A stretch of DNA of 64,000 nucleotides from Panaeolus papilionaceus (GCA_015501605.1 JADNRZ010000004.1:620001-684000), one strand, 5' to 3'. Counted from the first letter of the stretch, positions 36,501 to 48,800 are shown. Numbers and translations: made by a program. Notes: generated by a model not told the origin, from the letters alone.

Positions 36501-37872
36501 AATCAACAATAACTGAACCCTGCTTCAGGATCTCAAGCATGTCACTGGTGATGAGCTTGGGGCTAGTTGTCCGGGGATAAGGGCCTGAAATGTGAAGAAA
36601 TGAGTAGGCGTCGCCCCGAAAAGACGGCATGCATCATACCGTTGTGATAATGATGTCAACATCTTTGCATTGCTCGCGGAAGAGTGCCATTTCTGCTTCG
36701 ATGAATTCCTTAGACATGACTTTAGCGTATCCACCAGCTCCACTTCCATCTTCCTGAATGTCAACCTCGATGAACTCGGCACCTAAAGACTGAACCTGTT
36801 CCCTCGCAGCCGGTCGGGTATCAAATCCTCGAACGATAGCACCCAAGCGTCGAGCCTGCCAAATGTGAATTAACAGTGCTTTGAAATATTTGAGTGACAT
36901 ACCGTTGCAATGGCACTCAAGCCTGCGACTCCGGCACCGATCACGAGAACTTTACCAGGTGGGATCTGAATGGTAGTTAGCTACAGGTGAAAAACGCATT
37001 GGTCCGTAACGCACTTTACTGTAATGTGGAACACCAATAAGAGGGATGTAAACACAAGTGATAAAAAGACTCACCCAGCAGCCGTAACCTGACCTGTTAG
37101 AAATCTACCAAAATGATTCGAGGCCTCCAGGACAGCCTTATATCCCGCGATGTTAGCCATGGAACTGCGGGGTTTTTTTAGATATTCCCAGACAGTAGAG
37201 GAACAACGCGATTACCTCAGGGCATCGAAGACCTGAGCTCGTGAGATTCTGGGTATCATATCCATCTGCGTATTGATCTAAGCTGGGTCCTGTGTGATCA
37301 AGCAGGCGAATGACTCACCGCAAATGCATTCACTTTACGCGAAGCAAGGGTATCGACGAGAGGCTTGTTCTGAGCTGGATATAAGAATGAGATGACAGTA
37401 CTACCACTCTTGAATGAAGCTGCTTCTGGTTCGAGAGGAGGTCTAACTTTGAGAACAATGTCAGACGACTGGTAAAGTTCTTCTCGGGAAACGAGGGTTG
37501 CTCCTGCAGCGGCATATTGTTCGTCGAGGAATTGGGCAGCTGCTCCAGCATTGCGTTCTACAAGAATGGTACCGAAACCTTTCTTTTGAAGTAAAGCAGC
37601 ATTCTGTGGAGTCAAAGCCACTCTGTGTTCGTTTAGGAAGAGTTCACGAGGAATCCCAACTGTTAAGGAAGAATACGGCACGCCAGACCCGTCTGAGGGG
37701 GGCTTTTCCGAGATGGTATTGTGAGCCTGGGATGTGGCATGGAAGCAACGGAAGCCTAATACAAATCTCTTAGGAAAGTAGCAGATATAACCGAATACGA
37801 TGGATTCATACCTGAGCCAAAGGATCTACCAATGGTCAAGGCAATGCGATGGCTCTTGAATGCCAAACCCAT
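33591..37872 (-). CDS. NNT: Proton-translocating NAD(P)+ transhydrogenase, mitochondrial
   Basis: Inner-membrane enzyme that uses the proton gradient to make NADPH from NADH. Exon 1 encodes [20 protein letters not shown], a probable targeting peptide, joined over intron 37756-37811. Domain I begins [20 protein letters not shown] and contains the Rossmann part with [20 protein letters not shown] and [14 protein letters not shown]. The membrane domain II shows long Gly/Ala helices ([36 protein letters not shown]). Domain III has the NADP-binding end: [48 protein letters not shown]. It ends GLEARYSNK. All domains are in one chain in the order I-II-III, as in animals. Many introns are present, and exon edges in the middle were not all fixed. 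Confidence 0.93.
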
Positions 37873-38224
37873 CGCAAGATTTGGCGTATTAGTAGAGAAA
37901 GGAGAGAACAGACAAGATGCTACGTGTCAACAGTCTGAGAATATAATTACGTTTTCAATGATCTTGAGAGCTATTGTCAGAAATCACCCTCCCTTCGAAA
38001 TCCTCACGCGGTCGTTTCTTGACCACGAACAAGTTGACAGTTCTTCAGAAATTGTGACCTCAACCCACAAGGCTGTTTGCCATCACAACGGTCCGTCGTT
38101 TGCCGTCTACCCCTGATAAAACATTTATCAGATGACAAGAGCCCATTCAAATAAATGTTTTAATCATCATCCATAAATCCAATAAATTAACAGAAATAGC
38201 CGAGAATTATTTTTCATTGAGGGC
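37873..38224. other. Intergenic region between NNT and the RtcB-like gene
   Basis: 352 bp, tandem minus-strand genes. It is the upstream region of NNT and 3' flank of the ligase gene, with an AT-rich stretch at 38110-38220. Nothing else recognised. Confidence 0.4.
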
Positions 38225-39923
38225 TTATTTGCGTCCTACACCTCCCTCACGTACTTTATACGTCACGATTGGTCGAAATTTTGCCACTTTTCTGCAAATC
38301 TCCTTCTCCTCCATGTCATCCACAACACACTGTACATCTTTGTATGCCTCTGGCCGTTCTTCGATTAGCAGATCAGAGTCCTGACACACAACCTCCGAAC
38401 CGAGCAGAGTTGTCGTCAGACCTGCCTTATTAATCTTCCCCCCTGTATGCAGAGCTTGTCGGCCATATCTCCGACCCGCACCATGAGCCAAAGAGTGGGC
38501 TGGAATATTTATTAATAGTACCCAGGTCAATATTCGCTATCGAGAACCCAATTCACCGTTATACTGGCCATCACCACCCGGTTGCAATAGCCAGGAAAAG
38601 TCACCACGGCTTCCTGGACACGGGACAACGCCTTTATCTGCAGGTGCAGCACCCTTCCTATGGATCCACAGATCTCGTATTTCGTCTGTGTCTTTCAGTT
38701 TGATTGGGTGCAAGGTCACCGAATTGTGGGTCACGTCTAATATTTTTCGAACACCGAACATCTCTTCTTCGTTCGAGATTCCAGTGAGGCACTGCATAAT
38801 TCGATGTGCAACGAGATCACGATTTGCGATTGCCCATTTCACCGCATAGTCATGTTCTACCAAGTATTCCGTTTGATGAGGAGAATTTGGCTCGATATAA
38901 GGATTCGATTCGGTGGCCGTTTCGCGTGTTAGTATGCTCGAACCGAGCCCTCTCGATCCTGTATGAACTACGACCGGAAAAAAAGACCTGTATAAGTGTT
39001 TTGAGTGCAATTGTTCTTTATCACAAACTCACCCCATACATATAGACCACCTTGTTTGACATTCAGTGCTTCACAACTGTCGGGGTCAATGATGTCCTCT
39101 GGCGTGCAGATTTCCGCAAAGTGATTACCTGCCCCCACAGTGCCCAAGCTGCTTCGATCGAAGTCTGAGGATCGCTCTATTCCATAATTTGCGAGCCACT
39201 GTTCAACAGACCCTGTCCAAGGGTCATCCAAACCCTGCAAGGAGGCGGCAATCTTTTTCGGATTTTGCCTTGCTCTGTGAGCGGATGAAGACAAGTGATA
39301 TAATGCAATCCCACATCCAATATCAGATCCAATCAGTGCTGGATCCCCTCCGCTGCGATAGCACATCCTAAGAAGAGTGTCACTACATCTGATGCTGTCT
39401 GATTATATTCCAAACATATGGACAATATGTACCTATCGGGAATCTGCTTCCTGGATGAAGGTCGGGCATTCCAACAGCTGCCTTGATGCCAGGGAGAATG
39501 GCTACCCTTTGTAGCTGTTTAACCGCAGTTTCGTCGATGAAGCTTCGTGCACTATGAGTATGGTTATATCTGTCAGCCTTGGAGCTATCCCAAATGCTTG
39601 CATCGATGGACTTGCCCAATAACCCGCACATCGGCGACATCGGCGCCATCAGCGATGAGACCGGGTGGTCCTGCGTATGGCTCCCCTTTGCTTATCCATA
39701 CTTGAGATGAATACGAAGGTAGGTCATGATCATCTCCCAAAAGGGAACCTCCTTGAAGAAAAATCAATGAAAGGGATTTGGAGCGGAATTTGTTCTTTGC
39801 TTCTCGTAGTATATGTTCTCTGAGACCCTGGCGGGAATCTAGATTCAGGTGATCTGGCAGTAGAGTTACAAATTTTCGGCTTTGGTCGTAGTTGAGCACC
39901 ACTGTGAGAGGCCGTGGAGGCAT
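38225..39923 (-). CDS. RtcB-family RNA ligase, bacterial RtcB2-like, with an apparent one-base frame break
   Basis: RtcB ligates 3'-phosphate (or 2',3'-cyclic phosphate) RNA ends to 5'-OH ends using GTP and Mn2+. Five exons (39923-39616, 39551-39433, 39367-39033, 38967-38557, 38499-38225) carry the full active-site set: GSDIGCGIALYHL (Asp/Cys ligands), GTVGAGNHFAEI, VHTGSRGLG, DVTHNSVTLHP and the guanylylated histidine in SLAHGAGRR. GMPDLHPGSRFPIG and the C-terminal KFRPIVTYK favour the subgroup that in bacteria neighbours prfH. About 100 N-terminal residues (MPPRPLTVVLNYDQSRK on) precede the domain. The exons sum to 1448 nt, one short of a multiple of three; the break maps to CCCC at 39345-39348. 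The first intron is GC-AG. Confidence 0.82.
39552..39615 (-). other. GC-AG intron in the RtcB-like gene
   Basis: Donor GCAAGT, acceptor ATAG, 64 nt. Splicing yields VRVIGARSFIDETAVKQLQR, the expected run into the RtcB domain. No GT donor gives this join. Confidence 0.8.
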
Positions 39924-40429
39924 AGCGATAGTATCGAGACAAACGAATGTTTGGTATAAAGATAGGATGTCTCCTTTTATTCCTTCTTGTCACACCACCC
40001 TACACGAGCACCCACGATTCTGCATATGTAGGTTCGGATCCGCGGTATGAGTCGATGGTATCCGTATACAAAATTATGCCAACTGACGGCCATTCATTCG
40101 ATAGTATACGGTTATCTTGCCTCTAAGGATTCAATAATTGTTCACATTGAGTCATCCATTTGGGAGCATGAAAATGATGCGGATTCAACTGTGCCGACCG
40201 ATTGTCTGATGCACTAGTTGAATCGGAGAGGGGTGCTCCATCTTCAAGGCCATCAAAGAATAACAGCATCGTCTGTGAAGGAATATAATAATAATACAAC
40301 ACGTCAAGAAGAAAAAAACAAGTAGGACAAATTTGCAGTACGGAGTGCCCGAAAACTGGATAAAAGGGCACGTCAGTGGATTCGCTGAATGGAGATTAAT
40401 AGATTCAAACCATTCTTACTTAGAGGCAA
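39924..40429. other. Intergenic region between RtcB-like and DapA-like genes
   Basis: 506 bp in tandem. It holds the upstream region of the RtcB-like gene and the 3' flank of the aldolase gene. A short A/T-rich run lies near 40285-40320. No protein-like ORF, RNA gene or repeat was found. Confidence 0.4.
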
Positions 40430-41698
40430 TCACGCCGAAAGCTTTCCTGAAAGCTCTCGTTCCAATTGAACCAAGGCTTGGGTATGAACATGTTCCCAAA
40501 GTATCTGAGCCGACGCAGGTTCCATTGGTGGTAGGGGCTTTCTCGGCAAGCCTCCATAACCGTACATGCGTTCCATTAGATTTTTTGTTCCGGATATCCC
40601 AGCCTTCGCGATGGTGAAGTCGGCACGACCGATTATTCCCTGTAGACGTTGGGCTTCGTCGATGAGGGACGGGTTCACACGGGACGCCTCAGTAACAGTA
40701 AAGAGTCGAACAATTGCATGCTATACGGATAAGGATGCCATAGGTAAGCGGCGCTGTTAGGATGCCAGAGAAGCGGTACGTACAGGGGCAAGGTTTGCCA
40801 GTCCCGTGATAGCACCATGTCCATTCACGTATGCTGAAGGAACCAAGAAGTCGCTGAATCCACCGAGGACCAAAAATGGGGCATCGATGCTCTTCCTAGG
40901 ATAGAGCTTGTTGAAGTCAGGTGCCGAGATTGCATTTGCAATGCGGGCCAGCTTCCCGACATTGCCGCAACTGCGAAGCTTCTCGTTAACATCTGCATAG
41001 GTTGGATGAATGTTTAAGAATATCCATACGTCAGCTTGACACCGCAAGTGTTTGGGCACTCCATGGCAAGTTCGGTAATCAGATCAGAGTCAAGATCGAT
41101 GCCCCCGCTAGCCCCAGGGTCTTCTAAGATTGAGCCTCCAGGACAGAAGCGAGACAAGTTATTGCTTACAGTTATAAATAATAACAGGAATGGGGCTCTT
41201 TTCCGCAACCTCCACAAAGAATGCCTTCAACGCTGCTCGATTGCCCGCCAGAGCGCCTGCGAAATATCCACTTGTAATAACAATACTGTAGTCAGCGCCC
41301 GCTGTGGCAGCTTCGTATGTGAGCTCGATAGTTTCCTTGGTGCTACCAGCTCCAGTTCCAGCGATAATTGGAACGTGGGTCAATCCCGCACTGTCAAGCG
41401 CCCTTCGAGCTGCGTGGATGAGCTTGATCCTCTCCGAGTGAGACAAATGAATCGCCTCTCCCATCGATCCAGATATTAGAGGGCCAACACCTGCTTGCGC
41501 AACACGGAGTACATGTGCCTCGAAGGATGGAATATCTAGTCCATTCGTTATTTTATGATCGCGGTGGCAGGAAGGAAGGTGACAACACATACCTAGCTCC
41601 TCAGTATTTGGAAGGAAAAAGGTCGTGATAGGAGCGAAAATGCCCGGTTTCAAGGGTCGAGAAACCTTGTTGGAAATGTGGTGTCCGTTAGCAGCCAT
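40430..41698 (-). CDS. DapA-superfamily class I aldolase (4-hydroxy-2-oxoglutarate aldolase-like)
   Basis: TIM-barrel Schiff-base lyases of the DapA/NAL superfamily. MAANGHHISNKVSRPLKPGI leads into FAPITTFF, then PLISGSMGEAIHLSHSERIK (the GS/T-GE substrate loop), VPIIAGTGAGSTKETIELT, SPIPVIIYNFPGASGGID with the conserved tyrosine, and CPNTCGVKLT with the Schiff-base lysine. A C-terminal helical region ends QALVQLERELSGKLSA. Introns after LPNTEEL, IIYN, GVKLT and near 40755 are spliced by eye. Fungi make lysine by the aminoadipate route, so a DapA role in lysine synthesis is unlikely. Hydroxyproline, sugar-acid or N-acyl-sugar breakdown fits better, but the substrate is unknown. Confidence 0.87.
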
Positions 41699-42399
41699 AA
41701 CTAGGAGAGAAAGGGGTCAATGGCAGGAGATTACGACTTGGAGCAAGGTATATATGGTTTTTCATTCCGGAAAGTATCGGTCCGGGAACATGATATTGAA
41801 CGGACGCGGGCCGACTTCGGGTGTTTGGCAAGTTTCGAGGCGAACCCTTCTGAAGCCCAATCCCCCAAGACAAATGGCAGATAGGCCAGTCGAGTGTATC
41901 CTGATGGGATCTATGCACCCGGCGTGGCCTCGACTCGGTGATGTCAGGTGGATAGTAGGAGGTCCGCTCAGAAACTTTGAATGAGGTAATGAATGGGGTT
42001 CGTCCTTTTTTGGACCTGACGCAGAGTGTGCAATCCCTATTTGCTTGTTGCGTACACTGCGCTACAAAGCGCATGATCTATTTTGAATCAATGAGCACGG
42101 GGAGCTTCCGGAGGGCTTCTCTCCGCCAAAAGGAAGGACGCGTAAAGTAATTAACCGCCCGAGCCACAATTTGCAGATGGAGGCCGCAAAGAACATATTT
42201 CTTGGAGCGAGTAAGCGGTCCATTTAATCCGGAGCCATGAATTATGAGCATCGAGATGAGGTGTTGAAGGGCCGTTGTTTGGATGTGCAATCCATTCGAG
42301 GCAAGTTTAGTCACTGCAGGCTGGTATAGTATTGTTGAGAATCAATTTATTGCAACATCACGCTAAGAAGGATGTAAATGCAATGGGTGGGAACTACCT
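41699..42399. promoter_or_regulatory. Long upstream region of the DapA-like gene with CGG motifs
   Basis: 701 bp, the longest gap in the window. Near 41767-41820 CGG/CCG triplets cluster, including CGG-N7-CCG at 41801-41813 and CGGTCCG at 41778-41784, about 80-115 bp before the aldolase start. Such spaced palindromic triplets are the usual targets of Zn2Cys6 activators. The remainder shows no gene. Confidence 0.4.
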
Positions 42400-43582
42400 T
42401 TACACAACTTCGAGGTGTTTCAAAACCTCCCTCTCCCATTCATACCAACCGTCTTCATCAGGTTCACCTAGGTCGCTCATGGCCCGATCAAAAACTTCCC
42501 AAGGAATGCAAGCGAATTCGCCTTCCTGTGCAGCATTGAGAACGAAGCGGCCCTGACGCGAGCGCGTCAATGTGACGACATGTCCAGCGGATCCAACTTC
42601 GTGAGAGAGGTCGTGAACAATGGATCGTACATAGGTCCCACCAGACACTTTCATGTTCAGCACAAATGCGGTTGGGTGAAAATCGTCGGATGGAGGTGGA
42701 TCCAAGTCGTCTTTGATGACTGCGTTCTTTTGAACACCTTCGAGGGCTTTCTCCAGAGCGGATTTTTCTTCCTTTGATAACTCGTGCTTTGGCCATGTAA
42801 AGGTATGGTCATTTCCGAGCCATTGCTTGATCCCCAAGGAATGGACAGTCACCGGCCGAGCTTCAATAGGCCTCGGAAGTGGAATACCTTTACGAGCATA
42901 TTCGTAGAGTGGTTTACCATCCATTTTTAAAGCAGAGAATCTAGTGGGAGACGTAATGGCATAAGTTTTTATTAAGGTTAGTCATGTCTTGGGGATTCTT
43001 TACATTGGAGGTGTTTGCTGTATCTCTCCGGTAAACTTGGGTAGGACGGTTTCTACCTGTTCACGGGTTACATTTTGCCAGGGTGCCAGTCTAACTCGTT
43101 TGCCTTCGCTATCATAGGTATCTGTTTCGCAGCCTAACAAGCACGTTGTTTGATATTCCTAATAACCCGGTTAAGTGGACCTCTGAAGAATAAGTTTAAT
43201 ATTCTGTACCTTTGTGCAATTGAGGAGTTCGCTCAGTTTTTTTGTTCCTTTTCCGATGCCCACAACTGAAGCACACAGTATCTGATTACAGGGAAACTGA
43301 TGGATTATGGATTGCTTTATGCACACCTAAAACGCCATCTGCTAAGGGATCCAAAGTGCCACCTTGTCCAATTTTTATTGCTTCGCGTGCGCCCTTCCCA
43401 CGTCTACCTCTGTCTATTTTTTTCCCCTGTGTCTTTTCTAGCTTCTTTGGGTCCATGAACAAACGCGACCTGGCGATCAGTTGCTGCAGGTCATGGATGA
43501 TGGACATGCTTGTAGGACCAGAGGGCTTTGCAACTGCGAACAAAGCAGAAATTGGGTATGAAGATACTGATACTTTGGGCAT
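42400..43582 (-). CDS. PUS4: tRNA pseudouridine-55 synthase (TruB/PUS4)
   Basis: Makes pseudouridine 55 in the T-loop of nuclear and mitochondrial tRNAs. The N-terminus PISALFAVAKPSGPTSMSII carries the KPxGxTS motif. The catalytic aspartate lies in QGGTLDPLADGVL. After an intron near 43270-43328, VVGIGKGTKKL and the central exon (YQTTCLLGCETDTYDSEGKR) follow. The next exon has YSALKMDGKPLYEYARKGI, and later LNMKVSGGTYVRSIVHDLSH and GHVVTLTRSRQGRF, all TruB landmarks. A short acidic insert (DDLDPPPSDDFHP) is fungal. ATG 43582 is close to the domain start. It shares a 313-bp divergent promoter with the acyltransferase gene. Confidence 0.93.
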
Positions 43583-43895
43583 GATTAATAAAAATTAGCG
43601 AAAGAGACCAGCGTGAGGGTGAGTTGAAAGAATGAAGGAATGTAATACTAATAGTTATAGTTCAAAGTCATTGGAACTTGATATGAGAAAATAGAATTTA
43701 AAATAACATTATATTGACACGTGACGGACAAGACGGCCCGCCTTGAAAACTTAGGAGTCCTGACGATCATTTCAACTTGAACTTCAAGAATATCCAATCA
43801 ACATGACCATGTGGAACAAGTGCAGCTAGCGATGATAGTAATTACACACCTCCCACCACCCCTTGCTTTGTTTCTCAAAGGTTCTTCGTGTTTAC
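43583..43895. promoter_or_regulatory. Divergent promoter with RTCACGTG between PUS4 and acyltransferase genes
   Basis: 313 bp. CACGTGAC at 43718-43725 (GTCACGTG on the minus strand) sits midway. The flanking sequence is AT-rich on the PUS4 side and C-rich just before the acyltransferase start. Confidence 0.45.
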
Positions 43896-45716
43896 ATGTC
43901 GTTACCAACCTCGAACTGGGTCCTCAATTCAAAATCGACTACTTCTAATTCGGTTTATGAACGCTTGCTTGGAGCTACAGAATCCGGTTTCTACTGGGAT
44001 ACTGTCTGCGATGGTACAGCAGACACACTTCAACATCTCAGTCTCGAATGCACGGCAGACGATTTAAAGTCATTGCTTGATCCATCCAGAATCCTTGCTG
44101 TTTGGACGCATTTGAAACAGCGCTTTCCCTTGTTGGCCGCCCGAATTGACGCAAGAGAAGACGGTGTATACTTTACTGTATCTGCCCATGATTTACACCA
44201 CCATCGACCAGGAGAAGTGACGTGGAAAAAAATCAATTCCACTACTCAAGCAAAATACGTGGCTGAGCAACTGGCCCGAACACAGCATCATCTCTCGCAC
44301 AATCTTTTGGCGGCCATCTTCATTCTCGAGCGAACTGACGCCAGTGACGCTTTTCATGTCATATTCCATGTCTCCCATTGCATCACAGACGGCATGGCTA
44401 ATGGTTCACTTGTCAGAACCTTCCTGGATTTGCTCTGCACATTCCCTGCCCAAGGAACATTTCAATTTCAGCAACAGCTCTCCTTGTCCGTAGCGTCCGA
44501 AAGTGTGTCTCCATCGCTACGACTCAGCCTCCCACGAAGACGATGGCGGACAGCGATTGCTAGGACCATTCTACAAAGACGCTCGCAGAAATTTCCAAAG
44601 ATGGTACGCCAAAGTTTTGCCTAGTTCACACAATTTTGCACCATACCCAAGTTCAAGCAACATTGACCTCAATTTTTCATACAGGGTGGTCATACTCTTC
44701 CAAGAAAAATGACTACAGCAACCGGAGCTACGCCTGCTGACTCGAGAAGTCTTGTGCAAAGTTTCCCAGTGTCCCTCACGACTAAAATTATGCAGACATG
44801 CCGAAACAATCGAATAACCTTTGGCAATGCATTCCCTGTGATTGGGCAGATCGCCATAACTCGCCTTCTCTTAAGGAAATATCTTCGCGGGGAAATCAAT
44901 CAAGATGAATGGGAATTCAGGCAAAAAGAGTTCATGATCTCGGGTGGACCCATAAATCTCCGACCTTTCCTCGACTCGGAATGGCTAAAACAGGGAGGTA
45001 TGGATAATATCTCCCTGGCCATCAGCTTCTATGTGTACCAGCTCCCGTTCATGCCACTTGGGCGAGCCAGGAACTTAAGGCCAGGAAAGGTTCTTCCCTC
45101 ATTTGGCGATATCCTTTCATGTGCGCGGTTCTTCCACCGATGTAACATGGTCAAGAAGCAAGCCGATGCTCTCATCAAGCATCCGCTCTTCGTTGAGCTG
45201 GGCGAGGAAGGTTCCCCTCGTTCCATCGAGCGCATGCGCTCTATCGCGGAGCAATGGCAGGCCTACAAAGGTAAAACGCTGCATTTGGAGGAGATCGCTC
45301 TGAATGCCCAGGAACAAGCCTCAAGAGGTATCGTTTTTGGTACTGGAGGCTCCAGTTTGGGCAACGTGAGTTTTTTCAATGTTGCATAGTTATAGCATTG
45401 TATTCACAGGCATGGATTCAACTAGGTCGACCTCCTTGTACCCAAACAGTATCCTTTGCAGCCATCCTTACAGGCCAACCCGAAAGCCGAAAAAATCTAT
45501 CTCAGGGAAAATACGACATTGCTACGCTGCAGACCAGCTGAACTATACCTTGGTGCTGCCACTTCTGAAAATCAACTCCGATTCAATTGTTTCTGGGATG
45601 GAAACGTGTATGATGAAGCTGTAATCCAGGAGTTAGCGCAGGAGGTTCAAGGAGCCATTGGATTTTATTTAGGTGGTGAATGGAATGAAACACTCGATAT
45701 CAAAGCACATTTATAA
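43896..45716 (+). CDS. Condensation-domain-type acyltransferase
   Basis: Three exons (43896-44603, 44685-45365, 45426-45716) give 559 residues. The fold signature is the HxxxD motif in FHVSHCITDGMANGS near residue 165, as in CoA-dependent acyltransferases, alcohol acetyltransferases and NRPS condensation domains. SVYERLLGATESGFYWDTV at the N-terminus, FPLLAARIDAREDG, and the C-terminal LRFNCFWDGNVYDEAVIQE match the two-lobed layout. No DFGWG motif of plant BAHD enzymes is seen. Substrate is unknown; fungal relatives often acylate alcohols or secondary metabolites, but no biosynthetic cluster surrounds it. The product appears cytosolic, without a signal peptide. Confidence 0.75.
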
Positions 45717-45867
45717 ATTATTATTATACCGAAGCTTAGGCATTCTGCAATTTGGAAAGAGCGCGATTGGAATATTACAGTGTATATATGCCTTGAGATA
45801 GGGTACATAAAACGAAACGTGAAACTTGAAATTCTACACAACCAAATGAACAGATATCGTCTCTCAG

Positions 45868-48800
45868 TCAGGCAGGTGCTATTCCCGTCCCATTCGAAGA
45901 CATCCATATACCACCACATATGCACCTCGCAAACCACTTCCGCTCCCAAAAGCCCCATTTCTGAAGCGTTGATGGAGTTGATATGGTAATCTTCTTCTCG
46001 ATGCAGGTCGCCCCACCGCACCGCAGGCAGATGTCGTGCGGGCCGTTTTTGGTCAGGACGCCCTTGGTCACTACATCGCGCTCTTCGTCCTTTTGGTTGA
46101 ATGATGATGCTAATCCCGTCCGGGGACCGCTATCCCCGAGAGAAAGCCTCATGATGCTATCCACCATGTCAGATGCTTTAAGAAACAGTGCAGATCTATT
46201 CAATACACCAGACGTCTGCGTTATCTTCCAGAGAACTTTGCTGAGATAGGGATATGTAGACGTTGCAGGCTGGCAGAGTGTCAAGGCACGTTGTTGTTCA
46301 GTGACTAAAGTGAGGCAAATTCATTATCGGGTCATGCTACTCAGAATGTAGTGGGTGGTACTTACCATCAATGGAAGCAAGCATTGGTACACTTTCTTCG
46401 AAAATATTCAAGAGGGCACTAAAATCAACACCTGAGCAATCTATGAGGTCCACTAGGACTGATTGGGCTATGTGTGCTGCATCTCCACCGGCAGGCAGGG
46501 AACCCAAATAATTGCGGAAGTTTTTTAAGTGGTGGAGGCATTTAACAAATGCGGCGATGGCTAGGGGATGACAGAACAAAAGGAACGCAGGCGTGTTCAG
46601 ACACAAAGAAGCCTTGTTTAGGATCGCAATTTCGTCTGCTGGCCACTTCAGATCTCCAACAAATTCAAAGGAGAGTACACATGTGGTCATCAGCTTTTCA
46701 GTAAAGCCGACAATCCAGGTAGATATAGCGATCAAGTGCCAAACAGCGTCTGATAGAATATATACAGTCATTGACTTTTATTCAATCGGAAGGAGGACGT
46801 CTTTACTTACCTAGGTCGTATGTTTCCCCCTCAACACATTGCTGAAAGGCAGACCGACAAACTAGAATAGAGAGTATATCGTGGGCCACTTCGGACTTTC
46901 GCTTCAATGTTTCCTTCTCGGTTTCTTCTTTGGTATGTTTTGATCGTTCTCTTTTGAAATTGAGGGAATGGTGTATAGAGAGAAGAAAAGGGAACCTACT
47001 CATACACCTCGACGCATATGCCCAAAATTTCCGGAATAGCATTGTAGGGGACCCCAATCTTCTGGCCCAAACGTAATGACTCCAAAAGGACATCCGCCAT
47101 ATCATTGACAGAAGTATGAGGATCCATCAGAGAGTGAATCAGGTCAGTGACAGAGCGTCTAGATATCCCTGCTTTGGTGATTTGTGCGGCAAGATACGGC
47201 TTCCAGAGCCCTGCATACGCCATTAATATCGAGAGGGAAAGCAATTGCTTGCAACGCACCTGGATTGCCTGCAGCTACTGGAACTGGTAACCGATGAAGT
47301 GACGGTTGCAAGAGCTTCAAAGACGACGAAAAAGTGCAGAACATCCTGCGATTGGGAGATATACAAGCAAATAGGGGCACTGAAAACCAGGATAGGTGAG
47401 TATCGCGCACATGGCAAACCAGAAGGTCAACTGACGTGCCCGGCCGGTGTGATCAGGACTGCATTTCACGGGAACAGGATTCCAACCTTCGTTGTCGCTG
47501 AGATCTGGACTGGATTATATTAAGAATAAGAAAGTATACACAAAACGCATAGGAAGTGTCTTACAGATTGAGTACCTTGACAGCTCCAACGGTTACAGTC
47601 TTGCCACCGTCTGATGTCTTGAAGGAAGACGCGCCGGTGTTGATGATGTATACATTTAGTAAGCCCGTGCTTGATGAAGACATGTATGGGAATGCTTCAA
47701 GATAAGCGACAATCCCAGAGTTGAAGACTCGGTTTGTTGCTTGGGGTATTATCTAAACGGATGTGAGGCCGATGCTGAAGCTATGTCGCCGAGGGTGCTT
47801 ACTGCTGAATGGAAAACGATATTGGGAAATTCTGCTTTCGGGCTTACAGGTTGAAGAGGATAAAGGGTAACTTCGGACGTTGGTGGTGCCGCATCTACGA
47901 TAGGCTTGTCAAACAGCAAAGCAGTAAAGAGGTAAACACTAACAGTCATGAAGATCCAATGACGTTACTGACAGAAATAATTTGCCAAGGTCTGCATTTC
48001 CTGCGCGCCGATGAGACGGGGATTGACCTGGTTCTCGCTTCACATGGGGTTGGGGTAAAGGTGGGAGGGAGATGAAACGTATGTCAGATATGAGAGAATT
48101 CCGGCATTCAATGGTCGAAGTGGTATGGGTTACAAGGGGGACTAGAATGCTGTATATCAGAGGTGGGGAGAATATGTTTCGGATTGCATCGAGTTGCTTA
48201 CCCATCATCAAAACATTGTCCAAACGAAAAATGACATCGGCAACATCAACGGTTGACTCTTCACCCCAAGCTTCCCATTCAGATGGGCGTTGGTCCAGAT
48301 TATCCTGCTGTGAATTAGCGCTAACAGGCATTGGTTGATCCATGTAATTCAGCTGGGAGGGAGGGATCGTTTTGGTTGATAGAGGTGGCATTCGACGACA
48401 ATGTGTAGCTACAACGATACTTGCTGTTTCTAAATCATTTCTATATGAGGTTTCGAGTTGCACTAGAAGGGGGGGATGACCTACCGTTATACCCCGCACT
48501 AATACAAGCAGTTACACATTGGCGAGTACTTTGTCGATGATCGTTGTGTTCTTGCGAGAAAAGTTGTCGCTTGACACTGCGTATTGTGGTTTCGTAATTG
48601 CGATAAAGGTATGTCTGGATCTGCAAGTCTTGTGTGATAATAACCAACACGGGGCGAGAAACGTAAAAACTAGGCCCTGCGGGAGGAAGACGCGACAATG
48701 TATTCGCAGCAGTCAATGTCCACTTGGTGGGAATTAGAGTTACTTTTTGCTTGTGAGGATTGAAGCACTAACCTGCCTCGGTTGTTCTAACCAAGTAGCA

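Noticed and set aside
41699..42399. Possible extra gene in the longest gap
   Set aside because: The ORFs on both strands are of low complexity or antisense-like, with no recognisable domain or splice pattern.
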